The notes: generated from the letters alone by a model not told the origin. Counted from the stretch's first letter, positions 39,026 to 48,880 are shown. The stretch is 64,000 bases of DNA from Lactiplantibacillus plantarum (GCF_014131735.1 NZ_CP039121.1:1240001-1304000), one strand, 5' to 3'. Program-made: numbers and translations.

Positions 39026-40126
39026 ATGGGAATTACCTTGCAGAACATCACAAAGACGTATGATAAGGCGAAACAGCCAGTTTTAAACGATGTAAATGCC
39101 GAGATTCAAGACGGAGAGTTATTCGTGATTGTTGGGCCATCCGGTTGTGGTAAAAGTACGCTGCTGCGGATGATTGCCGGTATTATTCCAATTACTAGTG
39201 GAAAGCTGGCCATCAATGGTCAGATCATGAATGCAGTCCCACCAAAAGATCGAAAGCTGTCAATGGTTTTTCAAAGTTATGCCTTGTACCCTTTTTTGGA
39301 CGTGGCTGCCAACGTTGCGTTTGGTTTACAAGCACGAAAAATGCCGGCCGCGGAAGTCGAGCGTCGGGTCAATGCCGCGTTGAAGATGGTCAATTTGACG
39401 GCTTATCGTGACCGCAAGCCGCGCGAACTATCTGGTGGTCAACGGCAACGAGTGGCTTTGGCTCGGGCGATTGCCAGTGATGCTAAGGTTTGCCTGATGG
39501 ACGAACCGTTATCAAACCTTGATGCGCAACTACGCGTGCAAATGCGGACCGAAATTCGCGAACTGCAACGTAAGCTCGGATTGACATTGATTTATGTCAC
39601 CCATGACCAAACTGAAGCGATGACCATGGCCGATCACGTAATGGTGTTAAATGAGCGTCACGTGCAGCAGATTGATACACCGTTAGATATTTATAATCAT
39701 CCTGCTAATCATTTCGTCGCTGAATTTTTCGGTACGCCACAGATTAATTTACTGCCAGTGGTGACGAAAACCGCTCGTAATTTACACGTCGCGGAGGGCT
39801 TTCAGATTGCGCTTAACCAACCATTAAACGCGGGGAGCTATACGATTGGTATCCGACCTAATCAGCTAAACGCAGTACCAGTTACTGATGAGCGCGGTAA
39901 TGGCAAGGTTACGAATGTCGAGACACTGGGCGAGATGACGATTATCGAAGTGCAGGCTGATAACGGGACGGCATTGCGAATTGCACAATCTGGTCAGGTC
40001 CAATTACCACTTGAGCAGCGGGTGAATGTAACCGTTAATGGTAAGATCTTCATTTTTGATGAGCACGAACAATTGATTGCTGAAGAGGAGGGTGTTACTA
40101 GTGATCAACTCGTTTCCGTCGATTAA
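39026..40126 (+). CDS. ugpC: ABC transporter ATPase, UgpC/MsmK type
   Basis: A 366-residue CUT1-type sugar/phospho-glycerol importer ATPase. Walker A is GPSGCGKST near residue 37, the signature is LSGGQRQRVALARAIA, Walker B is CLMDEPLSNLD, and the H-loop is THDQTEAM. The C-terminal ~130 residues form the regulatory TOBE/MalK-like domain. The ATG at 39026 lies 8 bases from GAGGGG, better than the ATG at 39020. It leads a five-gene operon; the next gene overlaps it by 26 bases. The ugp assignment rests on the phosphodiesterase at the end of the operon. Confidence 0.88.
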   Translation: MGITLQNITKTYDKAKQPVLNDVNAEIQDGELFVIVGPSGCGKSTLLRMIAGIIPITSGKLAINGQIMNAVPPKDRKLSMVFQSYALYPFLDVAANVAFGLQARKMPAAEVERRVNAALKMVNLTAYRDRKPRELSGGQRQRVALARAIASDAKVCLMDEPLSNLDAQLRVQMRTEIRELQRKLGLTLIYVTHDQTEAMTMADHVMVLNERHVQQIDTPLDIYNHPANHFVAEFFGTPQINLLPVVTKTARNLHVAEGFQIALNQPLNAGSYTIGIRPNQLNAVPVTDERGNGKVTNVETLGEMTIIEVQADNGTALRIAQSGQVQLPLEQRVNVTVNGKIFIFDEHEQLIAEEEGVTSDQLVSVD

Positions 40127-41066
40127 GCGACGCCTTAAGCCGAAACAATCGCCAGATGCGCATGACCAAGCAACTGTGCAGACCGACAGTTTTGAATTAA
40201 AGCGTAATGATAAATATTATGCTTGGCTATTTCTTGGGCCCTCAATACTCGCCCTCAGTGTTTTTGTTTTCTATCCAATGTTACGCACCTTGTATCTAAG
40301 CTTTTTCTTGACTAATAGTCTTGGTGAACCAACCGTCTTTGTTGGTTTGCAAAATTACCTTAATTTGCTGACGACTAAGAGTTATCTTGCTAGTCTGCAA
40401 GCCACTGGAATCTATGTCGTGGGTGTGACGGTGTTCACGTTAATTGGAGGGTTACTGTTAGCGGCCGCTGCCAATCAAAGGGTTCGGGGTATCGAGCTAT
40501 TTCGAACTATGTTTACCTCGACTATGGGAGTGTCTGTCTCGGTCTCCGCAATTTTCTGGTTATTCATGTTTAATCCATCCGTGGGCTTGTTGAATAAGGT
40601 GGCCATCTGGATGCACTTACCGGCAATTAATTGGTTAACGGAGCCACACTGGGCCATGGTGGCGATTATTATGACGAGCGTTTGGATGCACCTCGGATTT
40701 ACTTTTCTGATCTTTTTTGGGGCATTGCAAGTTGTGCCTAAAACCTTATATGATGCGGCCGATGTGGCGGGGACCAGTCGGCGTTATCAGTTCATCCATA
40801 TCACGTTGCCAATGATTTCCCCCACACTCTTCTTTGCGGCGGTGATTACGTTGATCTCAGCGTTCAAGAGTTTCGGATTGATTGACTTGATGACTGCGGG
40901 TGGGCCTACGAACGCCACCAACTTATTAGTTTACCGTATTTATCGGGATGCCTTCGTTGATGGTAACTATGCGCTTGCTAGCACGGAATCGATCATACTA
41001 GCAATCATTATTGCAGCGATTACGGTAATCCAATTCAAACTTTTAGCAAAGCGGGTGCATTACTAA
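40101..41066 (+). CDS. ugpA: ABC transporter permease, UgpA-like
   Basis: A 321-residue permease with six membrane helices and the EAA loop DAADVAGTSRRYQFIHITLP that contacts the ATPase. GAGGAGGG lies 9 bases before the GTG at 40101, so that is taken as the start; a TTG at 40077 is further upstream in frame. The soluble N-terminal extension of about 35 residues is charged. It sits inside the ugp operon, with the next gene starting at its stop codon. Confidence 0.85.
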   Translation: MINSFPSIKRRLKPKQSPDAHDQATVQTDSFELKRNDKYYAWLFLGPSILALSVFVFYPMLRTLYLSFFLTNSLGEPTVFVGLQNYLNLLTTKSYLASLQATGIYVVGVTVFTLIGGLLLAAAANQRVRGIELFRTMFTSTMGVSVSVSAIFWLFMFNPSVGLLNKVAIWMHLPAINWLTEPHWAMVAIIMTSVWMHLGFTFLIFFGALQVVPKTLYDAADVAGTSRRYQFIHITLPMISPTLFFAAVITLISAFKSFGLIDLMTAGGPTNATNLLVYRIYRDAFVDGNYALASTESIILAIIIAAITVIQFKLLAKRVHY

Positions 41067-41908
41067 TGGAAAATACAATGGCTACTCAAGCCCTGATTCG
41101 ACATCGAATCGGTATCGGATTCCGGTACTTGTTATTAATTACATTAACGTTAGTCATTATTTTACCGTTTGTTTTAGGGTTGTGGACCAGCTTTTTACCA
41201 ACGACGACTATTGCGAAAGGATCACTGAGCGGAACCCTTTCTTGGCAGAACTATCAGGATGCGTTTACCAAAACACCCATTCTTCGCTACTTATTTAACA
41301 GTTTAGTGATTTCGATCATTCAGATGATTGCTCATCTGTTTTTTGCATCAATTGCCGCCTACGCCTTTGTGTTTTTAGAATTTAAGTATCGGGATGCGTT
41401 GTTCTACTTGGTCTTGGCAACTATGATGCTACCATTTGAAGCTGAAGTGATTCCGAACTTTCACACGGTCCGTGCGATGCACTTGTTGAATCACTATGCG
41501 GTGATGGTTATCCCGTTCTTAACTTCGGCCTTTGGTATCTTCATGTTACGTCAAGCCTTTCTGCAAATTCCACGAGACTTAAAGGAAGCCGCTGATGTTG
41601 ATGGTCTCTCACACTGGCAATTTTACTGTCGCGTTGCCTTACCATACTCACGGATTAGTTTATTGACGCTAGCTGCTTACAGCTTTTTAGGAAGCTGGAA
41701 CCAATATTTATGGCCAATGCTGACCACGTTTTCAAATCGGCTACGTCCGGTCCAAGATGGATTGCGGCAATTGCATTCGGAGGAAACCGCTACGAATTGG
41801 GGACTCGTTCAGGCGAGTGCCGCCATCGTGGTGATTCCAACATTGATTGTCCTTTTCTGGGGGCAACACTACTTTAAATCTGGATTGAATGAAGGTTCGG
41901 TGAAATGA
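41066..41908 (+). CDS. ugpE: ABC transporter permease, UgpE-like
   Basis: A 280-residue CUT1 permease with six helices and the EAA loop LKEAADVDGLSHWQFYCRVA. The ATG shares a base with the previous stop (TAATG), a sign of translational coupling. It pairs with UgpA to form the membrane channel. The next gene overlaps by 4 bases (ATGA). Confidence 0.87.
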   Translation: MENTMATQALIRHRIGIGFRYLLLITLTLVIILPFVLGLWTSFLPTTTIAKGSLSGTLSWQNYQDAFTKTPILRYLFNSLVISIIQMIAHLFFASIAAYAFVFLEFKYRDALFYLVLATMMLPFEAEVIPNFHTVRAMHLLNHYAVMVIPFLTSAFGIFMLRQAFLQIPRDLKEAADVDGLSHWQFYCRVALPYSRISLLTLAAYSFLGSWNQYLWPMLTTFSNRLRPVQDGLRQLHSEETATNWGLVQASAAIVVIPTLIVLFWGQHYFKSGLNEGSVK

Positions 41909-43257
41909 TGAAGATAACGCGAAAGTGGCAGTGGCTAGCCGGTATGATGGTTGTCCTCTTGGTAGTGGGTGGGGTCGCTTATAGTCGGACCCGTGTCCAT
42001 GCGGATAGTAGTCGCATTAAAGTGGTGTTTTGGCATGAGATGAAAGGTCCTGGTCAACAAGCGATTGACGCCTACGTTAAAGCGTTTAATCACCAACAGT
42101 CCAAGTATGAAGTTGTAGCCGAGTTTGAGGGTGGCTATAATGGCGTCATTCAAAAAATCTTGAATACGCATGGGACGGCCGCGTCACCAGCGCTATTTCA
42201 ATCGATGGATATTTCCACCAGTCAGATGTATCACAGTGGTTTCACGACACCGATGCAGAAATTTATTGACCGTGACCATTACGATGCTGATCAAATCATT
42301 CCGGGCGCCAAGGCGATCGTGATGCGCGACAATCAATTGCTAGCAATGCCGTTTAATGCATCGCAAACGGCGCTTTATTATAATAAGAGGGTCTTGCGTC
42401 AGTACGGGATTACGCCGCCACCAGTGGATCCGACTTACGATGATATCACGCGAGTCGCTAAGGCCATCCACGACAAATCCCACGGCAAAGTCAAGGGAAT
42501 GACAATGGAGGCCTATTCGTGGCTATTCGAGCAGCTAGTCGCTAACGCAGGTGTTCCCGTTGCCAATCATGATAATGGTCATACTGGCAATGCGACTAAG
42601 GTCGACTTTACGAGTCCCGCGGCGATCAATGCGATGAAGTGGGTTAAAGAAAATATTGACTATGGTGACTTTATGAACTTTGGTTCGGGTGGTAATGCTG
42701 CTGCAAATGAAGCAGCTTCTTTCTTGGCAGGCCATTTGGGTATCTTCATGCAATCGTCCGCGAACACGGGTCAGTTGTATCAAGTGCTCAAAAATGATCT
42801 AGGTGTCACATATTTCCCACGGCCGAATGGTCAGAGAGCCAACGGAATCGCAGTTGGTGGGGCGGCACTTTGGATTGCGAACGATAAACCAAGCGCGGTC
42901 CAAGATGGCGCGTGGGAATTCACTAAGTTTCTCGCTAGCGCACAGACGCAAGCCGATTGGCAAGCCAAGACTGGTTATTTAGCCGTTAATAAGGGGGCTA
43001 AGGACGAGCCAACGCTGAAAAAACTATTCAAGAAGTCGCCGGTCCTAGAAGTTTCTGGTAATCAGATGCTACGAACGAAGCCTAATAATACGAACTCAGG
43101 TGTCTTTGTCGATGGTTGGGTTCCCGCACGGACGGCGATTCAAACGGCGATGCAGCAGATTTTTGCAGGCCAAGATATTCGACAATCGTTGCAAACGGCT
43201 GAAAATACGTACAATAAAGTGTTAGAATCAAATAACCGTGCAAACGGTCGTCATTAA
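41905..43257 (+). CDS. ugpB: Extracellular solute-binding protein, UgpB-like
   Basis: A 450-residue family 1 solute-binding protein for the importer. After an N-terminal membrane segment (residues about 8-25) it starts the mature fold with IKVVFWHEMKGPGQQAID and YNGVIQKILN, as in UgpB, which binds glycerol-3-phosphate or glycerophosphocholine. No lipobox cysteine is present: the segment reads VVGGVAYSRTRVHADSS. It may be held by an uncleaved signal anchor or released after VHA. It overlaps the permease gene by ATGA, and the glycerophosphodiester phosphodiesterase gene follows 20 bases later. Confidence 0.85.
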   Translation: MMKITRKWQWLAGMMVVLLVVGGVAYSRTRVHADSSRIKVVFWHEMKGPGQQAIDAYVKAFNHQQSKYEVVAEFEGGYNGVIQKILNTHGTAASPALFQSMDISTSQMYHSGFTTPMQKFIDRDHYDADQIIPGAKAIVMRDNQLLAMPFNASQTALYYNKRVLRQYGITPPPVDPTYDDITRVAKAIHDKSHGKVKGMTMEAYSWLFEQLVANAGVPVANHDNGHTGNATKVDFTSPAAINAMKWVKENIDYGDFMNFGSGGNAAANEAASFLAGHLGIFMQSSANTGQLYQVLKNDLGVTYFPRPNGQRANGIAVGGAALWIANDKPSAVQDGAWEFTKFLASAQTQADWQAKTGYLAVNKGAKDEPTLKKLFKKSPVLEVSGNQMLRTKPNNTNSGVFVDGWVPARTAIQTAMQQIFAGQDIRQSLQTAENTYNKVLESNNRANGRH

Positions 43258-43277
43258 TTGGAAAGAGTTGAAGAATT

Positions 43278-43964
43278 GTGCCAAATATGTCGTTGATTTA
43301 TGGTCATCGGGGCGTTCCCGTTAAGTTTCCTGAGAATTCGCTAGCTGGGTTTGCGTATGCCATCAGTCATCATATCGATGGCTTAGAGTTTGACGTCCAT
43401 CTTACCCAGGATCAAATACCAGTGATTATGCATGACGAACGAATCGATCGAACTACTAATGGGCAAGGGGCTATTGCGGATCTGACCTTCGAACAGTTGC
43501 GTAGATTTGAATTAGCAAATGGAGAGCCCGTCCCATCCTTACAAGAATTTTTAAACTTAGTGAGTGGGGAGCCCGTTCACTTGAACCTTGAGTTGAAGAC
43601 TGATCGACACTATTATCTTGATATCGAGCGGATTGTGCTACGGATGGTCCGGCAGACTGACTTAATTTATCCGGTCGTTTTTTCGTCGTTTAATCTGAAG
43701 AGCTTACAGCGGGCCTACGCCATTGATGCCAGCCAGAAATATGCTTTTTTGACTTCAGCGCGTCTGGGTAATCCGGATGAGTTTGCGACTCACGAACACT
43801 TAGAAGGGGTGCATCTTGAACACTATCAACCTGTACACCATGTTGCTGAACGGGTTTGGACAGTGGATGAGCCAAGCGTAATGCAACAATTGTTCGCAGC
43901 CTCGGTCAATGCGGTGATTACCAATAACTTTGAGTTAGCCCAACAAGTCCGGGCAGCCATGTAA
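43278..43964 (+). CDS. Glycerophosphodiester phosphodiesterase
   Basis: A 228-residue TIM-barrel enzyme that splits glycerophosphodiesters into glycerol-3-phosphate and an alcohol. Marks are YGHRGVPVKFPENS near the N-terminus, EFDVHLTQDQIPVIMHDE with the metal and catalytic residues, and LNLELKTD. No signal peptide, so it works in the cytoplasm like UgpQ. The GTG at 43278 is chosen since GGAAAGAG lies 10 bases upstream. As last gene of the ugp operon it would process imported diesters released from lipids or teichoic acids. Confidence 0.92.
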   Translation: MPNMSLIYGHRGVPVKFPENSLAGFAYAISHHIDGLEFDVHLTQDQIPVIMHDERIDRTTNGQGAIADLTFEQLRRFELANGEPVPSLQEFLNLVSGEPVHLNLELKTDRHYYLDIERIVLRMVRQTDLIYPVVFSSFNLKSLQRAYAIDASQKYAFLTSARLGNPDEFATHEHLEGVHLEHYQPVHHVAERVWTVDEPSVMQQLFAASVNAVITNNFELAQQVRAAM

Positions 43965-44096
43965 TCGAGCGCAATTGTGCTAGTGCGGCATTCAAAGATT
44001 GTCGTTTGGTAATGCGACACTACCCGCGCTACCTAGTTAGCTGGTCGCGAGTCATTAAGAAGTTTCTGTATTGTTTGCTCGCTAGATTGTGCGCAA

Positions 44097-44136
44097 TAAA
44101 AGCGCTAGTCCCGATAATGGGGACTGGCGCTTTTAG
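44097..44136 (-). terminator. Terminator of the deoxynucleoside kinase gene
   Basis: AAAAGCGCTAGTCCC pairs with GGGGACTGGCGCTTTT around GATAAT. It lies just past the kinase stop on the minus strand, with a T-rich end on both strands. Confidence 0.85.
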
Positions 44137-44145
44137 CATGATTAA

Positions 44146-44793
44146 TTAAACTGTGGTTGGATTGCGAATCTTACCTAATTCAGAATCGATTTGAGCTAGC
44201 ACTGCTTGTTGGTTAGCAGGTTTTTCCAAGTCGTACTGTTGTAAATCAATCTTCATTTTAGGGCTAGCATCGTATTCATCGTACCATTTCCGATAAGCGG
44301 TCCACATCTTATAGTAATAAGATTCCAGTTCAGGGTTGTGGTCGAACTGTTCGTAGTCGCGACCACGCTTCTTGATCCGGTAAAGAATCGTATCGAAGTC
44401 AGTTTCAGAGTAGACCATCAAGTCTGGTGCCTTCTTAGGCAGTTCAGTCAATTCGGTCATCATATTGTCTAGTAGTTGCAAGTAAACATTCAATTCAGTA
44501 TCAGAGATGTTTCCTTCAGCGTTGTTTTCTTTGGTGAAGAGGGCATCTTCATAGATGGAGCGGTCGAGGACGTTGTTATCGTCGGCCAATGCCTTCTTGA
44601 TCATTGCAAAACGTTTGTTGAGGAAATAGATTTGTAATAGGAACCCGTAATTCTTAGGATCCGAATAATAAAGTGGCAATACGGGGTTGTCGCCAACCGG
44701 TTCGTAAAATGCCTTAGTTCCAAGGTGGTCAGCAATTAACCCCGTTAACGTGGTTTTGCCGACCCCAATCATTCCTGCTGTTATTATCACCAT
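44146..44793 (-). CDS. Deoxynucleoside kinase (dAK/dGK family)
   Basis: A 215-residue nucleoside salvage kinase that phosphorylates deoxyadenosine or deoxyguanosine with ATP. The P-loop is GMIGVGKTTLT at the N-terminus, the DRS-type catalytic segment is NVLDRSIYEDALF, and the lid region has YRIKKRGRDYEQF. GAGGGG lies 6 bases before the ATG. Lactobacilli often have paired copies of this kinase; only one is here. Confidence 0.9.
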   Translation of the reverse strand: MVIITAGMIGVGKTTLTGLIADHLGTKAFYEPVGDNPVLPLYYSDPKNYGFLLQIYFLNKRFAMIKKALADDNNVLDRSIYEDALFTKENNAEGNISDTELNVYLQLLDNMMTELTELPKKAPDLMVYSETDFDTILYRIKKRGRDYEQFDHNPELESYYYKMWTAYRKWYDEYDASPKMKIDLQQYDLEKPANQQAVLAQIDSELGKIRNPTTV

Positions 44794-44897
44794 GATAGCC
44801 CCTCTTTATAAAAAATTGCACAATATATTGTATCTCAAAAAAAGTTTTAATACCATATAGACTTTTAATGAAAAATTTGCTTGGGAGCTATTTTCAT

Positions 44898-45278
44898 TTA
44901 TTTTTTAGCCTGTTCCTTTAATAAATCACGAATTTCTTCTAGATATTGCGCGGAAACATCGACTTCTTCTTCCTCGGGTTCTTCTGGTTCATTTTTAACC
45001 ACTTTATTAATAATTTTCACCAGAATGAAAACGACGATGGCGACGATGAAGAAATTAATGATGGCATTTAGAAAGGACCCGTACTTAAAAGTAGCATCAC
45101 CGATACTGAACTTTAGATTGGATAAATCAACTTTGCCTAAGAAAATCCCAATCAGTGGATTAATTAAGTTGTCTGTCAACGATTTAACAATGGCCGTAAA
45201 AGCGGACCCAATAATAACCCCAACGGCCAAATCAATCACGTTACCGCGGGCAATAAATTCCTTGAATTCTTTGATCAT
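44898..45278 (-). CDS. mscL: Large-conductance mechanosensitive channel
   Basis: A 126-residue channel that opens on hypoosmotic shock. It begins MIKEFKEFIARGNVIDLAVG and has the first helix GVIIGSAFTAIVKSLTDNLI, typical of MscL TM1 and pore. The second helix AIINFFIVAIVVFILVKIIN is followed by an acidic, helical C-terminal tail. GGAGTG precedes the ATG. Confidence 0.96.
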   Translation of the reverse strand: MIKEFKEFIARGNVIDLAVGVIIGSAFTAIVKSLTDNLINPLIGIFLGKVDLSNLKFSIGDATFKYGSFLNAIINFFIVAIVVFILVKIINKVVKNEPEEPEEEEVDVSAQYLEEIRDLLKEQAKK

Positions 45279-45537
45279 GCGACTCGCACTCCTTTATTAA
45301 TTGACTGTTAACAGTATAGCCAAAATCAAACGCTGACTCAATCAATATACCAATCTAATTTAACCGTAAGCTTGTCCCTAACTAAAGCATACCCATACTA
45401 ATTTGAGGTGGTATCATGATTAGTTTTGTTTGGATAGTGACTTAATGTTGTTCTGAATGATTGTTGTGGTGCATTTGAGACTAGTTAATGGTTTTAGCTA
45501 GTTGGGCTGTTGACTGACAAGTTAGGTGACTTAGCGT

Positions 45538-45590
45538 GTGTGACATCCGGTCAAAATGAGTCTGTGAAAAGCAGTCTCAAGTGATGGGGA
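45538..45590. repeat. Intergenic hairpin-forming repeat, copy 2
   Basis: The sequence with GACATCCGG, then ATGAGTCTGTGAAAAGCAG and TCTCAAGTG resembles the reverse complement of the 38696-38790 element, including the GAG...CTC hairpin. It lies in a 500-base gap between mscL and the yhgE-like gene that otherwise shows only the terminator at its far end. Confidence 0.4.
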
Positions 45591-45716
45591 AGTCGTTTCA
45601 ATATTAGTAGGGATTTTCACGAATACTAATAATATGGTAGTAGGTTAAGGTGTTGACCAGCGAATCAGAATTAACAGCACCATTTGGGTAAAGTCGTCAA
45701 CTTAGTTAGCTGCTAA

Positions 45717-45753
45717 AAACGACTCTCTCTGATATAGAGAAAGTCGTTTTGGC
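45717..45753. terminator. Terminator of the YhgE-like gene
   Basis: AAAACGACT-CTCT pairs with AGAG-AGTCGTTTT around GATAT. It lies about 30 bases past the minus-strand stop and is symmetric enough to act both ways. Confidence 0.8.
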
Positions 45754-45781
45754 AGTGTTTCGAGATCATAAATCCAAATAA

Positions 45782-48733
45782 CTAATTCGTCTTATTGTCA
45801 GATGCTTTAGCTTGAGCCTTTCGCCGAACCAACGTGGCTAACTTACTCTGAGTGGCTTTGACGGCGACGGGGTCTTCAAAGTCAATTTGAGCCAGCCGAG
45901 GGTAACGACGGATAAAGAACAACCAGGTCAGAGCAATAAACAGCATTAGAATCAGTGCTAAGACGCCCATCTCAGGAAGAGCAGAATTACCAGTCATTAA
46001 GGTCTGCCGCAAGCCGTTGACGCTGTAACTCATTGGTAACCACGGGTGGATTGTTTGGAAAAAGTGACCTGACAGCTGAATTGGATACGTTCCGGCTGAA
46101 CCACCGAGCTGTAAGACTAGTAGTACCATACTGAAGAAGGCGCCAGCTTTGCTGAAGACAAGGTTAAGCCAAGCGACGATCGTCATGAAGAGTAGCGCCG
46201 TTAGCGTGAGTAACAACCAAGTGGCAAACGGATGAATCGGGCTGAGTCCGTTGATTAACATCATCAAGCCGAGCATAATCGTACTTTCCATGATTGAAAA
46301 GACGAGCATGATGCTGGCCTTGCTACTCCACCAATCCAGTGCCGATTGCGGGTGTTTGCGTGGGGTATACATATCAAACATCATATTGAGGGCGAGCGCG
46401 CCGACAAATAACGAGACACTTAACATATACGGCGCCATACCAGTACCGTTGTTTGGTACATCATCACGGTCCTGGTGAGTTGTAGTGACGGGTTTGGCAA
46501 CTTGTTGATACGTCAGTTTTGATGGATTGAGATTCCCCTTGCTTGCGGCCGTTCCTAATTTGGTCGCTAATGCTTGGTTACCAGTTTGAATCTTATTACC
46601 AGCGGTTGTAACTTGGTTAGCACCCACGGCTAGTTGCTGAGCTCCGGTGGCTAATTGCCCATTGCCACTAGTGAGTTGCTGACTGCCATTAGCGAGTGCA
46701 ATACCCGTTGTGCCGAGTCGATGTAAGCCAGTGGTGACTTGTTGACTGCCCGTAACTAACTGTGAGATGCCAGTTGTTAAGCTGGGTAGGTTGGTCTGTG
46801 CAGATTGAAGACCCGTAGCCACGCGGCTGGCACCTTGTGTTAGCTGGTTGCCCTGGGTGCTGAGTTGACGCGTGCCCGCGGTCAGCTGTTGAGAACCCGC
46901 GGCAACTTGCCCCGCACCCGTAGCCAGTTGGTGACTTCTCTGATTGAGCAAGTTGGTGTTAGCATCCAGTGTTTTAAAGCCTTGGGTGAGCTGCTGGCTA
47001 TTAGTTGTGAGCGTTGTTGTTCCGCTAGCCAAGTTTGTCGCACCAGTAGTGACGGCCCCAATGCCATTAGTGAGATTAGGTAGGACCGTGTTCAGCTGGG
47101 TTAGACTAGTCCTCAGTTTGTTAGCCGCGTTACCAGCAGATTGAATACCGGTCGTCAGTGATTGCGCACCGGTAGTGAGTTGGGTGACCGTGGAGACAAG
47201 GTCAGCCTGCTGTTGAGTCGTGGCGCTGAGGGCCCTAGTCAAAGCAGTCGTATCTAGAGCCGGTTGCGTCGACTGGGCGATGGCCGTGGTTAAACTCGCA
47301 AGGGCGGCGTTGATGGCGTCACGGTTAGCGGATTGATCAACCGTTGTCAAAATGGCTGATTTTTGTGCCGCAGTCAAATTTTGACTGTTAGCGGTTGCGG
47401 CGACATTGTCGTGAAGCGCCGCACTAGTTTTAATAGCCGATGTCAGCGCACTTAGCGCGGTTTTAACGGACGATAAGTCGGTACCAGCAGCCTGCTTTTT
47501 CAGCGCTGCCACGGTTGCGCTAATCGTGGCTTGATTGTTGGTTGGTTGCTTAAGTTGCGTCTGCAATTTTTGCAAGTCGATGGTGAGGGACTGACTGTTC
47601 TGACCTAGTGTCTGGATGCCAGTAGTTAGCTGACTTGAGCCGCTCGTTAGGGCCGTCGTTTTAGCCGTTAACTGAGCGGTCTGTGCTTGTAGTTGATTAG
47701 CACCTTGACTAAGCTTGTTGGCACCAGTGTTGACCTTGCCGACACCGGCCGCATAAGCGTTTAAACCGGAACTAAGTTGTTGCGTACCAGTCGCCAGTTG
47801 AGCGGTACCACTACTGAATTGTTGCGTGCCACTGGCCACCTGATGGGCACCAGTATTGACTTTGACAGTCCCAGTATTCACTCGCTGGGCGCCAGCAACG
47901 TATTGATCAACACCTTGATTTAAAGTTTGAACCCCGGTGTTGAGTTGAGCCATGCCAGCAACTAACTGATTACTTTTGACGAGCAGTTGTGTTAGACCGG
48001 CAACTACTTTTTGGTTACCCACCTGTAGTTGTGAAATGCCATTAAGATATTGGTTTAAACCGACCGTCAGTGTTTGACTCCCTTGTTTTAGTTTCAGCGA
48101 ACTAGTTGCGAGGGTGTCCAGGTTGGTGGCGATTTTTTGGTTGGCAGTTTGGAGCTGCTGACCACCGGTGGCTAGCTTTTGATTATTAGTAGCAGCTGTT
48201 TTGAGGCCACTGTCAAGTTGTTTGATAGCGGCAAACATCGTTTTGGCATAGCTCGTTGTAATCGTTTGGGCGACGGATGACCGAATCGAAGTGACCGCCG
48301 AATCGGCCATCTTGCTAGCGACGAAGTTATGTCCAGCACTTGTATCATAATGTAGCACCATGGCTTGTGGTTGGTGATTGAGTAAGGTGGTCGCGTGGCG
48401 CGAAAAATTGGTTGGAATCGTGAGCACCATATAATAGCGACCATTTTTCAAGCCAGCTTGTGCCTGACTTGCGTTGACTTGTTGAAACTTCAAAGCGCTA
48501 GATTTTTTTAAATTCGTTGTTAAATTGCGCCCAACACTGAGATGCTTCCCTTGGTACGTGACTGGCTGATCATGATTGACGACGGCTACAGGTAAATTAT
48601 TTAACCGACCGTATGGATCCCACATTGATCGTAAAAATGTCACGGCATAAATTGATGGAATGAACATAATGATTGCCATGACGATAATCATTAGTTTGTG
48701 TTTGCGCATATACGCCCATTCTGCTTTAATCAT
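45782..48733 (-). CDS. YhgE/Pip-domain giant membrane protein
   Basis: A 983-residue protein of the phage-infection-protein (Pip)/YhgE family. The N-terminal helix (about residues 13-32) is followed by the YhgE N-terminal domain with LPVAVVNHDQPVTYQG. The extracellular middle, about residues 190-720, consists of imperfect repeats of the form G-x-x-Q-L-x-x-G, probably long coiled coils. Five or so helices lie near the C-terminus (about 775-960) and resemble ABC-2 permeases. Lactococcal Pip is a phage receptor and B. subtilis YueB a relative; physiological function is unclear. GGGAG precedes the ATG. Neighbouring genes on the same strand encode an ABC exporter, so a joint membrane role is possible. 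Confidence 0.85.
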   Translation of the reverse strand: MIKAEWAYMRKHKLMIIVMAIIMFIPSIYAVTFLRSMWDPYGRLNNLPVAVVNHDQPVTYQGKHLSVGRNLTTNLKKSSALKFQQVNASQAQAGLKNGRYYMVLTIPTNFSRHATTLLNHQPQAMVLHYDTSAGHNFVASKMADSAVTSIRSSVAQTITTSYAKTMFAAIKQLDSGLKTAATNNQKLATGGQQLQTANQKIATNLDTLATSSLKLKQGSQTLTVGLNQYLNGISQLQVGNQKVVAGLTQLLVKSNQLVAGMAQLNTGVQTLNQGVDQYVAGAQRVNTGTVKVNTGAHQVASGTQQFSSGTAQLATGTQQLSSGLNAYAAGVGKVNTGANKLSQGANQLQAQTAQLTAKTTALTSGSSQLTTGIQTLGQNSQSLTIDLQKLQTQLKQPTNNQATISATVAALKKQAAGTDLSSVKTALSALTSAIKTSAALHDNVAATANSQNLTAAQKSAILTTVDQSANRDAINAALASLTTAIAQSTQPALDTTALTRALSATTQQQADLVSTVTQLTTGAQSLTTGIQSAGNAANKLRTSLTQLNTVLPNLTNGIGAVTTGATNLASGTTTLTTNSQQLTQGFKTLDANTNLLNQRSHQLATGAGQVAAGSQQLTAGTRQLSTQGNQLTQGASRVATGLQSAQTNLPSLTTGISQLVTGSQQVTTGLHRLGTTGIALANGSQQLTSGNGQLATGAQQLAVGANQVTTAGNKIQTGNQALATKLGTAASKGNLNPSKLTYQQVAKPVTTTHQDRDDVPNNGTGMAPYMLSVSLFVGALALNMMFDMYTPRKHPQSALDWWSSKASIMLVFSIMESTIMLGLMMLINGLSPIHPFATWLLLTLTALLFMTIVAWLNLVFSKAGAFFSMVLLVLQLGGSAGTYPIQLSGHFFQTIHPWLPMSYSVNGLRQTLMTGNSALPEMGVLALILMLFIALTWLFFIRRYPRLAQIDFEDPVAVKATQSKLATLVRRKAQAKASDNKTN

Positions 48734-48836
48734 CTTTACTTGCGCTCCCTTAATTGTCTATTTTGTATGAAACCCCGTGTGTGCATTAAAGAGGATAACA
48801 GGTTTCAGAAATAGCACCACATCATCAAGACAGCAT

Positions 48837-48880
48837 GTGGGGTTTAAACCCCATTTTGAGTGCAAGTGGGGTTTAAAATT
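48837..48880. promoter_or_regulatory. Candidate operator upstream of the YhgE-like gene
   Basis: GTGGGGTTTAAACCCCA (48837-48853) is a near-perfect palindrome, and GTGGGGTTTAAAATT (48866-48880) repeats its left arm 29 bases later. Both lie about 105-150 bases upstream of the YhgE-like start, where a dimeric regulator could bind. Confidence 0.4.
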
